Below are positions 8,827-18,700 of a stretch of DNA of 64,000 bases, piece after piece. Within the stretch, counting starts at the first letter, position 1; each line of letters begins with the position of its first letter. The translations under genes and the position numbers were made by a program. This DNA is from DATBGE01 sp036558125 (GTDB lineage: Bacteria; Gemmatimonadota; Gemmatimonadetes; Gemmatimonadales; GWC2-71-9): positions 8,881-72,880 of the forward strand of contig DATBGE010000036.1 of NCBI GenBank assembly GCA_036558125.1, written 5' to 3'. Below the pieces are notes generated by a model, which saw only the letters and a list, made by a program, of their open reading frames with translations, did no database searches and was not told the origin of the DNA.

Positions 8827-9672
8827 ATGGATCTCAAACAGATGCAGGACCCGCTGGGCTTGCTACGGCTGGGCTACGCCAAGCCGCTGCTCGAGCTTCA
8901 GGTGCGGCGCTGGCGGGACGGACGGGTTGAGGAACGCACCGAGCCGGTGGTGGAGGAGACACCGGTGGCGGTGGTGTACAACGGCGTGCCGCACGTGGTC
9001 ATGATGGCAACCCCGAGCGACCTCGAAGACTTCGTCCTGGGATTCAGCCTTACCGAAGAATTGATCCGCACTCCGGCTGATCTGCTTTCGCTGGAGATCG
9101 TGCGCTACAGCCAGGGAATCGAGATCCAGGCCACAGTGAGCCCCGAGTGTGACGTGGTCATCGCGGGGCGCACCCGTAAGCTCACCGGACGCACCGGATG
9201 CGGCATCTGTGGCAGCGACAGCATCGCCGTGGTGCTGAAGGAACCTCGTGCGGTTCCGGCGGGAACCCGGATCCAGCCGGCTGCGATTCAGGCGGCGCTC
9301 GAAGCGCTGACCGAACGGCAGACTCTGAATGCGGCTACCGGTGCGGTGCACGCCGCGGCCTGGGCATCCGCGAATGGCTCGATCGAGCTGGTCCGGGAAG
9401 ACGTGGGCCGCCACAATGCCCTCGACAAGCTCATCGGCGCCGCCGTGAAGAGCGGTCTTGATCCAGCGACTGGCTTCGTGCTGGTCACCAGTCGCGCGAG
9501 CTTCGAGATGGTTCAGAAGGCGATGATCCTGGGTGCGCCGCTCCTCGCCGCGATTTCGGGACCTACCGGGCTCGCGGTACGGGTAGCGGAACAGTCAGGG
9601 ATGACGCTGGTAGGATTTGCGCGGAAGGACAAACTGACGGTGTACACCCACCCCGACCGGGTGGCGACCTAA
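8827..9672 (+). CDS. fdhD: Formate dehydrogenase sulfurtransferase FdhD
   Basis: About 281 residues. FdhD passes sulfur from IscS to the bis-MGD molybdenum cofactor of formate dehydrogenase and is needed for its activity. The signature TGRTGCGICGSDS contains the reactive Cys-x-x-Cys loop. Conserved REDVGRHNALDKLIGA and SRASFEMVQKA are present. The ATG at 8827 is chosen because GAGGAA at 8817-8822 gives a well-placed ribosome-binding site; an ATG at 8815 is also in frame. The gene faces the fdh operon tail to tail, and the two stop codons overlap (9669-9672). Confidence 0.95.
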   Translation: MDLKQMQDPLGLLRLGYAKPLLELQVRRWRDGRVEERTEPVVEETPVAVVYNGVPHVVMMATPSDLEDFVLGFSLTEELIRTPADLLSLEIVRYSQGIEIQATVSPECDVVIAGRTRKLTGRTGCGICGSDSIAVVLKEPRAVPAGTRIQPAAIQAALEALTERQTLNAATGAVHAAAWASANGSIELVREDVGRHNALDKLIGAAVKSGLDPATGFVLVTSRASFEMVQKAMILGAPLLAAISGPTGLAVRVAEQSGMTLVGFARKDKLTVYTHPDRVAT

Positions 9673-10637
9673 CCTCGTGGCACTCCCTCGGCCTGGCGCA
9701 CCGGGCCGCGATTCTGCACGTACTTCCAGCCGAATCTCCCCTTGATACAGAGGTTGCCGCGGGTCACATCGTGGTCCAGCGGGGAAGTGACCTTCACGAT
9801 CTCGTTGTCCTGCACGTGGAGCTCGAGGTTGCAGCCGACTCCGCAGTAAGGACAGATCGTCTGGGTGACGGTCTGTTTGGACTCGTCCCAGGTGCCCGCC
9901 TGGCGATGGTCATGCTCCGACTTGAACATCAGGGCGCCGGTCGGACAGACCGCGATGCAGTTGCCACAGTAGACGCACGCCGAATCCGGAAGGGTGACCG
10001 CGAATTCAGTCGAGATACGGGCATCGAAGCCGCGGCCTGCCACGGTCAGCGCGTAGGTGTTCTGATAATCCTTGCCGCAGGCCTCGACACACTTGTAGCA
10101 AAGGATGCACTTGCCGTAGTCCCGGATGTAGAGCTCGTTGTCGACTTTCGTCGGCTGGGCAACGGTCGCACGATAGGACGGATCGGGTGGGGTATGATGG
10201 CCCGGCTGGAGACTGTCGCGCAGCCCGGCGGGCGAGGGCGGAGCCGCCGGGCCGTAACGCTCCCGGTCGGCGTGGTACTCGTCTTCCCAGCGCGCGGCAT
10301 CCGGCGTGGTACTCAGGTCTACCGACGACGAGAGGAATTCCAGCACCATCTTCCGGCTGTGCCGCACCCGTTCGGTGTTGGTGCGGACCACCATTCCCGG
10401 TTCCACCTTCCGGGAGCAGGAAGGCACCAGCACCCGCGAGCCTTCGACCTCGACTACGCACACCCGGCAGACGTTGACCGGGTGCAGGGTTTCGAGATAG
10501 CAGAGCGTCGGGATTTCCTTGTCGCGCTGGCGGCATGCCTCGTAGATCGTGGTCCCTTCCGGCACCTGCACCGTCTCGTCATCGATCTTGAGCTCGACGG
10601 TACGACGCAAGGGCTCGAGCTGGACAAGCGGGGTCAT
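9669..10637 (-). CDS. Formate dehydrogenase iron-sulfur subunit (detached N-terminal half of FdhA)
   Basis: A 322-residue protein corresponding to the N-terminal half of an NAD-linked FdhA. Domains in order: a [2Fe-2S] ferredoxin-like domain with Cys46, Cys57, Cys60 and Cys74; a region equivalent to the NuoG His-Cys3 domain that lacks the expected cysteines; two 4Fe-4S motifs (CILCYKCVEAC and CVYCGNCIAVC); and the molybdopterin-oxidoreductase Fe4S4 domain (CPYCGVGC ... NLCIKGRFGW). It stops there, exactly where FdhA proteins normally continue into the molybdenum domain. That domain is encoded separately at 12537-14474. It should carry electrons from the Mo site to the NuoF-like subunit. The ATG overlaps the NuoE-NuoF stop (ATGA). 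Confidence 0.92.
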   Translation of the reverse strand: MTPLVQLEPLRRTVELKIDDETVQVPEGTTIYEACRQRDKEIPTLCYLETLHPVNVCRVCVVEVEGSRVLVPSCSRKVEPGMVVRTNTERVRHSRKMVLEFLSSSVDLSTTPDAARWEDEYHADRERYGPAAPPSPAGLRDSLQPGHHTPPDPSYRATVAQPTKVDNELYIRDYGKCILCYKCVEACGKDYQNTYALTVAGRGFDARISTEFAVTLPDSACVYCGNCIAVCPTGALMFKSEHDHRQAGTWDESKQTVTQTICPYCGVGCNLELHVQDNEIVKVTSPLDHDVTRGNLCIKGRFGWKYVQNRGPVRQAEGVPRG

Positions 10638-12517
10638 CGGGTAGATCCGTTGAAGAGGTGCAGGCGTTTGACCGCCGACTCGACTGCGCTGTAGGCGGTC
10701 TGGCCCAGGCCGCAGATGGACGCGTCCTTCATCGCGACACCGATTTCCTCCAGCAAGGCCAGCTCACCCGCGGTTCCACCGCGCGTCTTGGCTGACTTGA
10801 GCCGATAGAGTGCTTCCTCCTGACGGACCGTGCCCACCCGGCATGGCACGCACTGGCCGCAGGACTCGTCCCGGAAGAAGGCGGCGAGCCGCAGGATGAT
10901 GTCCATCAAGTCGATCGTGTCATCGAACACCATGATGACGCCCGAGCCCAGGGTCGCCTGCGCGGCACGGACTCCTTCGAACGTCAGCGGCATGTCCAGC
11001 TCATCCGGGCGCACGAAGACCCCGGCGGCGCCGCCCAGTAGAATCGCCTGGAGCTTGCGCCCGCCCGCAACACCACCGGCCATGTCCAGCAGCTGCCTCA
11101 GGGTCGCCCCGAAGGGGACCTCGTAGGTTCCGGGCCGAGTCACGTTGCCCGAGAGGCAGAAGAGGCGCGGCCCGGCCGAGCCTTCGGTGCCGATCCTGGC
11201 ATACGCGGGCCCGCCGATGCGCAGGATCTCGAGCACGTTGACCAGGGTTTCGACGTTGTTGATGACCGTGGGCTTCCGGAACACGCCGGACTGGACCGGG
11301 AACGGGGGCTTGTTCCGTGGCTCGCCGCGAAATCCTTCGATCGAGTTGAAGATCGCGGTCTCTTCCCCGCAGATATACGCGCCGCCGCCTTTGCGGATTT
11401 CGATATCGAAGTGGAAGCCGTGGCCCAGGATATCCTCTCCGAGCAGCCCGCGAGCGCGCGCCGTATCGATGGCATTCATCAGGCGCTCATGCGCCAGCGG
11501 ATATTCACCGCGAAGGTAGATGAAGCCTTCCTCGCAGCCTGTCGCGTAGGCCGCGATGGTCATCGCCTCGACCAGCCCGAAGGGATCTCCTTCCATGAGT
11601 GCCCGGTCCTTGAAGGTACCGGGCTCCGACTCGTCCGCGTTGCAGATCAGGTAGTGAGGCCGGACCGGTTGGCGCGCCACGGCGTCCCATTTCCGCCCGG
11701 TGGGGAACGCGGCACCTCCCCGCCCCATCAGCTTCGCGTCGGTGACTTCGCGGATTACCGCTTCGGGGCCCAGCTCGATCGCCCGCCGCAGCGCCTGGTA
11801 ACCGCCATTCGCGCGATACTCGTCCAGGCTCGTGGGATCGGTCGAGTCGACCCGGCGGAGCAACCGCAGATTTGCGCCACCGGCTTGGGGGACTTTGGGA
11901 TGGGGAGCGGTCGTCGGCTTGAGGTCACCCGACAAGACTTTCCTGACCGAAGCCGCCGTGACCGCTCCGAACAACCGGTCTACCGGGTTCTCTCCCGCGA
12001 TCTGCAGCAGCGCCGCCGGCGCCTGATCGCACAGGCCGAGGCAGGGACTGCGGAGCCATACGGCGCCGTGGTCGGGAATCACGTGGTGATCTCCCTCCGG
12101 CCCGTGGTGATACGCGGGCCCGACCGTCCGCTCCAGCTCGGCGCACAATTCGGCCGCGCCTTTGCAGCGACATCCGATATCGTCACAGACGTGCAGTACC
12201 CGGCGAGGACGCGGCACGGTGGAGAGCAAAGCGTAGAACGTCGCAACGCCGTAGGCGTCCGCGGGCGGAATCGTCAGCCGCTCGCAGATGTAGTTCAGCG
12301 CGCCCTCGCTGATCCAACCCACGCGAGACTGCACTGCCTGGAGTGTGGGCAGCAGGAGATGCCGCTGGCCTCGAGCCGCGTGGCCGCCAGCCGCTGTATG
12401 GGCATCCCGCTTCTGTCGCTCCCCACCCTCCCAACCGGAAGTGGGCTGACCGAGAAACGCGTCAACCGCCTCGCGCTCTTCGTCGGTTGGGTCGGCCTGC
12501 AGGAGATGGATATCCAC
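10634..12517 (-). CDS. fdhB: NAD-linked formate dehydrogenase diaphorase subunit (NuoE-NuoF fusion)
   Basis: About 627 residues. The first third is a NuoE-like thioredoxin-fold [2Fe-2S] domain (VCDDIGCRCKGA and SPCLGLCDQAPA supply cysteines). The remainder is NuoF-like: MGRGGAAFPTGRKW (FMN/NAD-binding), ICNADESEPGTFKDR, a GEE(T)A segment, an SLBB-like region, and the C-terminal Fe-S motif SCGQCVPCR. It would pass electrons from formate to NAD+, or work in reverse. Start uncertain: the GTG at 12517 lies just after the upstream stop; a GTG at 12598 would overlap the Mo-subunit gene by about 60 bases and add a low-complexity tail unlike the family. Neither has a convincing ribosome-binding site. 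Confidence 0.9.
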   Translation of the reverse strand: MDIHLLQADPTDEEREAVDAFLGQPTSGWEGGERQKRDAHTAAGGHAARGQRHLLLPTLQAVQSRVGWISEGALNYICERLTIPPADAYGVATFYALLSTVPRPRRVLHVCDDIGCRCKGAAELCAELERTVGPAYHHGPEGDHHVIPDHGAVWLRSPCLGLCDQAPAALLQIAGENPVDRLFGAVTAASVRKVLSGDLKPTTAPHPKVPQAGGANLRLLRRVDSTDPTSLDEYRANGGYQALRRAIELGPEAVIREVTDAKLMGRGGAAFPTGRKWDAVARQPVRPHYLICNADESEPGTFKDRALMEGDPFGLVEAMTIAAYATGCEEGFIYLRGEYPLAHERLMNAIDTARARGLLGEDILGHGFHFDIEIRKGGGAYICGEETAIFNSIEGFRGEPRNKPPFPVQSGVFRKPTVINNVETLVNVLEILRIGGPAYARIGTEGSAGPRLFCLSGNVTRPGTYEVPFGATLRQLLDMAGGVAGGRKLQAILLGGAAGVFVRPDELDMPLTFEGVRAAQATLGSGVIMVFDDTIDLMDIILRLAAFFRDESCGQCVPCRVGTVRQEEALYRLKSAKTRGGTAGELALLEEIGVAMKDASICGLGQTAYSAVESAVKRLHLFNGSTR

Positions 12518-12536
12518 TGGGATTTCGGGAGAGGAA

Positions 12537-14474
12537 TCAGGACTGGGGAGAGCGTTTGACGGCCGGGCGATCCGCCCCCGCCCGCACCGGCACGACACTG
12601 ATGGCGCAGGCCTTGAACTCGGCGGTGCCGGACTTGGGGTCGGTGTAGTCCACCGTGAGAACGTTGGTCTTTACCAGATCCTGGAAGTGCAGGGTCATGA
12701 AGCAGAGGCCTTTGCGCAGCGACCGGTCGATCCGCACCGGCGCCACCACGCTGCCGCGCCGCGAGGAGACCCGCACCGGATCTCCGTCCAGCAAGCGCAG
12801 CTCTTCGGCATCCTCGGGGGACATGTCCAGCGTCTCACCTCTTCGCAGCGGCGAGGAGTACCCGCCGGTCTGCACCCCGGTGTTGTACGAATCCAACCGG
12901 CGACCGGTCGTGAGCAGGAACGGATACTCGTCGTCCGGTTGCTCGAGCGGCGGATCGTGCTCCACTACCGAGAACGGCGCCGGGGTTCCCTCGATCGGTT
13001 CCTTCCAGAGCCGGCTGTGAAGGAACAGCTCCCCGGGGTGATTTTCGTCGTAACAGGGCCAGTGCAACCCGCCTTCCTTCTCCAGGCGGGCATAGCTCAT
13101 CCCCGCGAAGATCGGCGCCAGCGACCGCACTTCGTTCCAGACCGTCTCGGCTACCGGCGGGCCCAGATCAACGCCCAGACGCTTTCCGATCTCGGTGATG
13201 ATCCACATGTCATCGCGGGCACCACCGGGTGGCTCCAGCGCTTTCCGCAGACGCTGCACCCGGCGCTCGCTGTTGGTGACGGTTCCCTCGGCCTCGCACC
13301 AGCTCGACGAGGCCGGCAGGACCACGTGAGCCAGCTCGGCGGTGCGGGTGAGGAAGATGTCCTGCACCACCAGATGATCGAGACTCTTCAGGACGTGCTC
13401 GGCGCGATTCTGGTCCGCTTCGGACTGGGCCGGGTTTTCGCCGATGACGTAGAGCGAGCGCATCTCGCCCTCCTCCATCGCCTCGAACATCTGCGTCATG
13501 TGCATCCCATACTCAGGCTTGAGCGAGACTCCCCAGGCCGTTTCGAACTTCTGCCGGATGGCAGGTTCCCTGGTCCAATCCTGGAAACCGACGAGGCGGT
13601 TGGGAATGGCGCCCATGTCGCCGCCACCCTGCACGTTGTTCTGGCCGCGCAGCGGATTCACTCCCGAGCCGTACCGGCCCACGTGGCCGGTGAGGAGGGA
13701 GAGGTTGATCAGTGAGAGGACGTTGTCAACGGCGTTGTGGTGCTCGGTGATACCCAGAGTCCAGCAGATGACGGCCCGGTCGGCTCGCGCGTACGCGTGC
13801 GCGGCGCGCTGGATGACGTCGGCCGGAACGCCGGTTTCCTGTTCCGCATACTTCAGCGTGTAGCGCTCGACCGCCTCACGATAGTCCTCGAAACCGGTCG
13901 TCGCCCGCCGGATGAACGCTTCGTTGGCGAGGCCGGCGTGGATGATCTCCCGGGCCATTGCATTGGACAGCGCAATGTCGGAGCCGACGTTCAGTCCGAG
14001 CCATTCATCGGCCCACTGCGCGGAGCTGGTACGCCGGGGATCCATGGCGTACATCCGGGCGCCGCGGTGAATCGCCTTCAGGACGTGATGGAAGAAAATC
14101 GGGTGATTCTCCCGGGCGTTCGCTCCCCAGAGGAAGATGACGTCCGTCTCTTCCACTTCACGGTAGGAGCTGGTTCCCCCACCGGCACCGAATACCGTCG
14201 CCAGACCGACGACGCTAGGAGCGTGTCAGGTCCGGTTGCAGCTGTCGATGTTATGGGTCCCGAATCCCACCCGCGCCAGCTTCTGGGCCAGGAAATTCAT
14301 TTCGTTGCTGGCCTTCGAGCAGCTGAACGTGCCGATGGCGTCGCCGCCATGCTTGGCGCGCACGGTGCGGAACCCCTCGGCCGCGAAGTTGAGGGCCTCA
14401 TCCCACGTAGCAGGACGCAGGCCGCCGTTATCTCGGATCAGGGGTTGGGTGAGTCGGGTGAACTTCATTGCCAT
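12537..14474 (-). CDS. fdhA: Formate dehydrogenase molybdenum subunit, selenocysteine-containing (UGA at 14226-14228)
   Basis: Reads as one 645-residue protein if the in-frame UGA at 14226-14228 is decoded as selenocysteine (residue 83). The context is DSCNRT-U-HAPSVVGL, which matches the active-site Sec/Cys-His of formate dehydrogenases (E. coli FdhF has U-HGPSVAGL). A SECIS-like hairpin follows the UGA at the E. coli distance. Family homology continues unbroken on both sides: PLIRDNGGLRPATWDEAL before it; NNVQGGGDMGAIPN, a molydopterin-binding C-terminal domain and TLHFQD after it. The enzyme oxidises formate to CO2 (or the reverse) at Mo/W-bis-MGD. The usual N-terminal Fe-S half is missing and encoded at 9669-10637. 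Start at the ATG at 14474 (GAGAG upstream); 14468 is also possible. Confidence 0.9.
14196..14228 (-). promoter_or_regulatory. Bacterial SECIS element (UGA plus hairpin)
   Basis: On the minus strand the UGA (14228-14226) is followed by 11 bases, then a 19-base hairpin (14214-14196). The stem is CGUCGUC paired with GGCGACG (seven pairs, one G-U) and the apical loop is GGUCU. The E. coli fdhF SECIS also presents GGUC at its apex, 18 bases after the UGA; here the distance is also 18. The loop bases also encode Gly-Leu, as in E. coli. This is the recruitment site expected for SelB. Pairing was worked out by eye. Confidence 0.82.
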
Positions 14475-14549
14475 GAGGACTCTCTCGAAATGGTGAAGCC
14501 GCAACCGGGAGACGTTCGGTTGTCATCTTGAAGCTACATCGAAAATGGT

Positions 14550-14559
14550 ATTCCAGAAT
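14550..14559. promoter_or_regulatory. Candidate regulator site upstream of fdh operon
   Basis: A short inverted repeat, ATTC-CA-GAAT, lies in the AT-richer gap between the LysR gene and the fdh Mo-subunit gene. LysR-type regulators often bind short dyads just upstream of their targets. This is a weak, position-based suggestion, and no convincing -35/-10 pair was found here. Confidence 0.25.
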
Positions 14560-14621
14560 AGAGGGGAGAGAACAACATAGAGGCCCGCAATCGGCCAATA
14601 GGCTCAACCGATGGAGCGCGC

Positions 14622-15551
14622 CTAAGTGCGCTCTGGAACGAGGGTTTTGGCTTGTTCCAATGTCGCAGCGACGTCCAGCGTAGTGCAGAGTCGGGCCAGT
14701 TCGCGAGCCGAGGGGGTCAGGGGTTCCCGATCCGGGATTACCAGGCCAACCGTGTGGGTCGCCTTGGCGCGTTCGATTGGAATGGCGCGCAGGCCCTCTG
14801 GCTCCCCGAAGAGATAAAGGAAGGTTTGTGACAGGACGCTCGAGTACGCCAACGAGCGCAGGTGCGACCAGAGTGTGAGGACCGAGTTGGTCTCAATCGC
14901 AGGGTGCACCTCGGCGTCGGCAGTCCGGAAATGGGAATCGAGAATCCGCCGATTCTGCATATCCGGTGTGAGCAGGCACAGCGGAACCGTCGCGGCTTCC
15001 GCCCACGATATACTGTCCCGGAGGGCCAGCGGGCCGTCCGCCGGAGTGAAGAGAAAATAGCTCTCCCGGTAAAGCGGAAGGGTCCGCACGTTGGAGAGCG
15101 GCTCGTTATCGAGATAGGTAATCCCGACATCGAGTGTGAAGTCGTCGAGCCCCCGCTGGATCTCGATTGAGGCAAGCGACCACACGGTGATCGTCACGTG
15201 TGGGTGCTGGCGGGAGAACGGCAGGGTGAGGAGCGACACCATCGGCAGTGCCGTGGGGATCGCTCCAATGTGCAGCCGCCCGCGGAGCCCTCCCCGTAAT
15301 TCGCTTGCTTCCTGTTCCAGGCTCTCGCAGTCGGCGAGGATCCGGCGGGCCCATTCCAGCACCCGCTCACCCTCGGGCGTCAGTCCTTCGAATCGTTGCC
15401 CCCGCCTCACGATCAGCAATCCGAGCTCTTCTTCGAGCTGTTTGATGCCGGCTGAGAGAGTGGGCTGGGTCACCGCACACGCAGTCGCGGCGCGTGCGAA
15501 GTGCTTCTCGTGGGCCAGTGCGGTGAGGTAGCGCAGGTTGCGGAGCAACAT
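14622..15551 (-). CDS. LysR family regulator, probable fdh regulator
   Basis: A 309-residue LysR-type regulator. It has an N-terminal winged helix-turn-helix (residues about 1-60: AHEKHFARAATACAVTQPTL, SAGIKQLEEELG) followed by a two-lobed effector domain. It lies immediately upstream of the fdh Mo-subunit gene, in the same direction, with 147 bases between. LysR genes commonly sit beside soluble formate dehydrogenase operons, so control of the fdh genes is the natural reading. The effector (formate, molybdate or other) cannot be told from sequence. Confidence 0.88.
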   Translation of the reverse strand: MLLRNLRYLTALAHEKHFARAATACAVTQPTLSAGIKQLEEELGLLIVRRGQRFEGLTPEGERVLEWARRILADCESLEQEASELRGGLRGRLHIGAIPTALPMVSLLTLPFSRQHPHVTITVWSLASIEIQRGLDDFTLDVGITYLDNEPLSNVRTLPLYRESYFLFTPADGPLALRDSISWAEAATVPLCLLTPDMQNRRILDSHFRTADAEVHPAIETNSVLTLWSHLRSLAYSSVLSQTFLYLFGEPEGLRAIPIERAKATHTVGLVIPDREPLTPSARELARLCTTLDVAATLEQAKTLVPERT

Positions 15552-15745
15552 GAAGGAAAAGCTACCCAGCCGGTACAGGGTCCGACAGCCCGCGCGCCCC
15601 GCGACCGCCGCTGATTGGGGTTATGATTGAACAGGCCGTCGCCCAGACGACGGCATGACCGGAGCCGCATGGCGGCTCGTGGAGGTATAGATCGTAACGA
15701 TGAAGACGTCGCGCCCGCCGTACGCGCGCGCCGGCATTGCTGGTC

Positions 15746-18700
15746 ATGCCTGACGCGCGACTCTCCCCCCGACTCCGGTTCCGCAACCGCAGGCACAGCC
15801 GCGCCGAAAAACCGCTCCGCGCCGAGTTGCTGAGCATCGAGCGACTGGAAGAGCGCGCCCGTGCCCTGGCCGCAAGCTTCACCCTGGCCCGCAAGACCCA
15901 GATCGGCGACCGGCGCTTCTTCCGCCGCCTCGATGACAACGCCCGGGTCCTGCGCCAGACCTACCAGATCCTGGCGGACGCGGTCCACCGCGAGGAGTTC
16001 GTGGCGCCGGCGGCCGAATGGCTGCTCGACAATTTCCATCTCATAGAGGCGGAGATCCGCGGGGTCCGGCACGACCTGCCCCGCCAGTACTATCGCGAGC
16101 TGCCCAAGCTTGCTCCGAGAGACATGACCGGCACGGCGCGGATCTACGCTATGGCCCTCGAGCTGATCAGCCATACCGACGGACGGCTGGATCGGCTGCA
16201 GTTGGTGCGCTTCATGAGCGCCTACCAGAGCGTGGCTCCGCTCACCATCGGCGAACTTTGGGCCTGGCCCAGCATGCTCAAGCTGGCCCTGCTGGAGAAT
16301 CTCCGCCGCCTCGCCGACGAAACCCTGCAAAGCCGCGAGGCGCGCCTCCTGGCCGAGAAGCATCTCGCTTCGCTCGACGGGCGCCCGCGGCAGCGAGGCC
16401 AGCCGTCGCTTCCCGATGTTCTTGGATCCGCCTACGTCGTGCACCTGCTGCAGCGAATGCGGGAGTACGGCGCCGGTGCGTCCAAACTCCAGGCCGCGGT
16501 CACAGAACGGCTGGCCTACGAGGGGACATCGGCGGAAGAAATAATTCGCACCGAGCACCAGAATCAGGCCACAGCGCAGGTCTCGGTGGCGAACGCCATC
16601 ACCAGTCTCCGGCTCTGCTCCACACTCGACTGGTCCCAGTACTTCGAGGCCGTGAGCCTGGTGGAGCAGGTGCTTCAGCGTGACCCGCCCGGCGTGTACG
16701 GGCGCATGGATTTTCTGAGTCGTGACCGGTACCGGCAGGCGGTTGAGGAATTGGCGGAGCCGAGTGGCGAGGCCCAGCTCCGTGTCGCGCTCCGCAGCGT
16801 CGAGAGCGCCCGGGCCGCCGCGGCGGCAAGTTCGCTCGAGCACCGTTCTGCCCACGTGGGATGGCACCTCATCGGGAGGGGCCGACCCGACTTCGAAACC
16901 GACGTGGCCTACCACCCGAGGTTCACCGCCCGCGCACGACGCTTTGTTTTCGCTCACGCCACTGCGGTCTATCTCGGGGCAATCGGCCTGCTGACGCTGG
17001 GACTGGTTACCCTGGCAGCGACTTACGTGCGCGGGTCCGGTGGAACCTTGGCTGGAGCGCTGGGGGCGGCGGCGCTGCTGCTCCTGCCGGCCAGCGAATT
17101 GGCCATCGCGGCGGTTCAGCGTCTGGCGGCGCACCTGGTCCCGCCGCGGCGATTGCCCCGGCTCGATTTCCTGAACGGGATTCCTCAGGAAGCCCGGACC
17201 ATGGTCGTAATCCCGACGTTACTCACCAGCCCGGAAGGGGTGGCTCAGCTCCTGGAACACCTCGAGGTCGTAGCACTCGGGAATACCGATCCGTTCATCC
17301 ATTTCGCTCTGCTCACCGACTTCGCAGATGCCCCGCAGAAGGAGATGCCTGGAGATACCGAGCTGCTCGAGGCGGCACGGGCGGGAATAGCAGAATTGAA
17401 CCGGCGCCTGGGAGAAGGCCGCGGAGATCTCTTTCATCTCTTTCATCGGGTGCGCCAGTGGAATCCTGGTGAAGGCGCCTGGATCGGGTGGGAGCGCAAA
17501 CGCGGGAAACTCGAGGAGTTCAATCACCTGCTGCGGGGCGCGCAGGAAACCAGCTTCACGTTCCACGAAGGGGAAGCGTCGGTGCTCCCCCATGTCCGCT
17601 ACTGCATCACCCTCGACAGCGATACCCTGCTTCCTCGCAACGGCGCGCGAAAGCTCATCGGCATCATCGCCCATCCGCTGAACCGGCCGCATTTCGACCC
17701 ACGGCTCCGCCGAGTCACCGAGGGATACGGCATCCTGCAGCCCAAGGTGAGTGTGACGCAGGCCAGCGCCGCCGGGTCGCTGTTCGCACGGGTATATGCC
17801 GGGCACACGGGGGTGGATCCCTACACCACGGCGGTGTCGGATACCTACCAGGACCTTTTCAACGAGGGGATCTACACCGGCAAAGGTCTGTACGATGTCG
17901 ACGCGTTCGTGGCGGCGCTGGATGGTCGGGTCCCGGAGAACGCCCTGCTCTCCCACGACCTCTTCGAGGGGCTTCAGGCCCGGCCCGCGCTGGTGACCGA
18001 TGTGGAAGTGGTGGACGATTACCCCGCCAGCGTTCTGGCCTTTGCCCGACGCCAGCACCGGTGGGCCCGCGGCGACTGGCAGATCCTCTTCTGGCTGTTC
18101 CCCGTGGTTCCTTCCCGCAAGGGATGGGAGCGGAACACGCTTCCGACCATCTCCCGGTGGAAGATCTTCGACAACCTGCGGCGCACGTTGGTCGCACCGG
18201 CAACTGTCGCCGCTCTGCTCTGCGCGTGGCTCATCCTGCCCGGACATCCACTGATCTGGACCGTTGGAATTGTCGTCACGCTGGCGTTTCCACTCTATCC
18301 ACTGCTGTTCCATCTGCTCGGGGGTCCCGGTCCTCAGGAGCCAAACCGGGTGTTTTTCCGGATTCTGATCGAGGACCTGAAGACTGCCGCGGCGCAGGTG
18401 CTGCTCCAGATCACCTTCCTGGCGTACAACGCGTACCAGATGGTCCACGCGATCGCGCTGACTCTGGTCCGCCTCATCGTGACCCAGCGACGGTTGCTCG
18501 AGTGGGAAACGGCCGCCGCCGCGGCGAAGCGGGCCGCCGGCATTTCGGGCCAGAGCGGTACGCGGTTCTTTTTTGGCCAGATGGTGGCGAGTCCGGTTAT
18601 CGCCGTCGTTATCCTGCTCCTGGTCGGAGGTGCGCGCCCCGGCGCAGCTCCCGCTGCGGCTCCGATACTGATTCTGTGGGCGGCCGCTCCGGCGGTTGCC

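Noticed and set aside
12537..14504. Reading the fdh Mo subunit as a nonsense pseudogene or as two genes
   Set aside because: The UGA is at the exact catalytic Sec position, is followed by a SECIS-like hairpin at the right distance, and homology is unbroken on both sides.
15470..17134. Minus-strand open frame overlapping the LysR gene and the start of the glucan synthase gene
   Set aside because: No recognisable domain; it runs antisense to the start of ndvB and in another frame through the LysR start.
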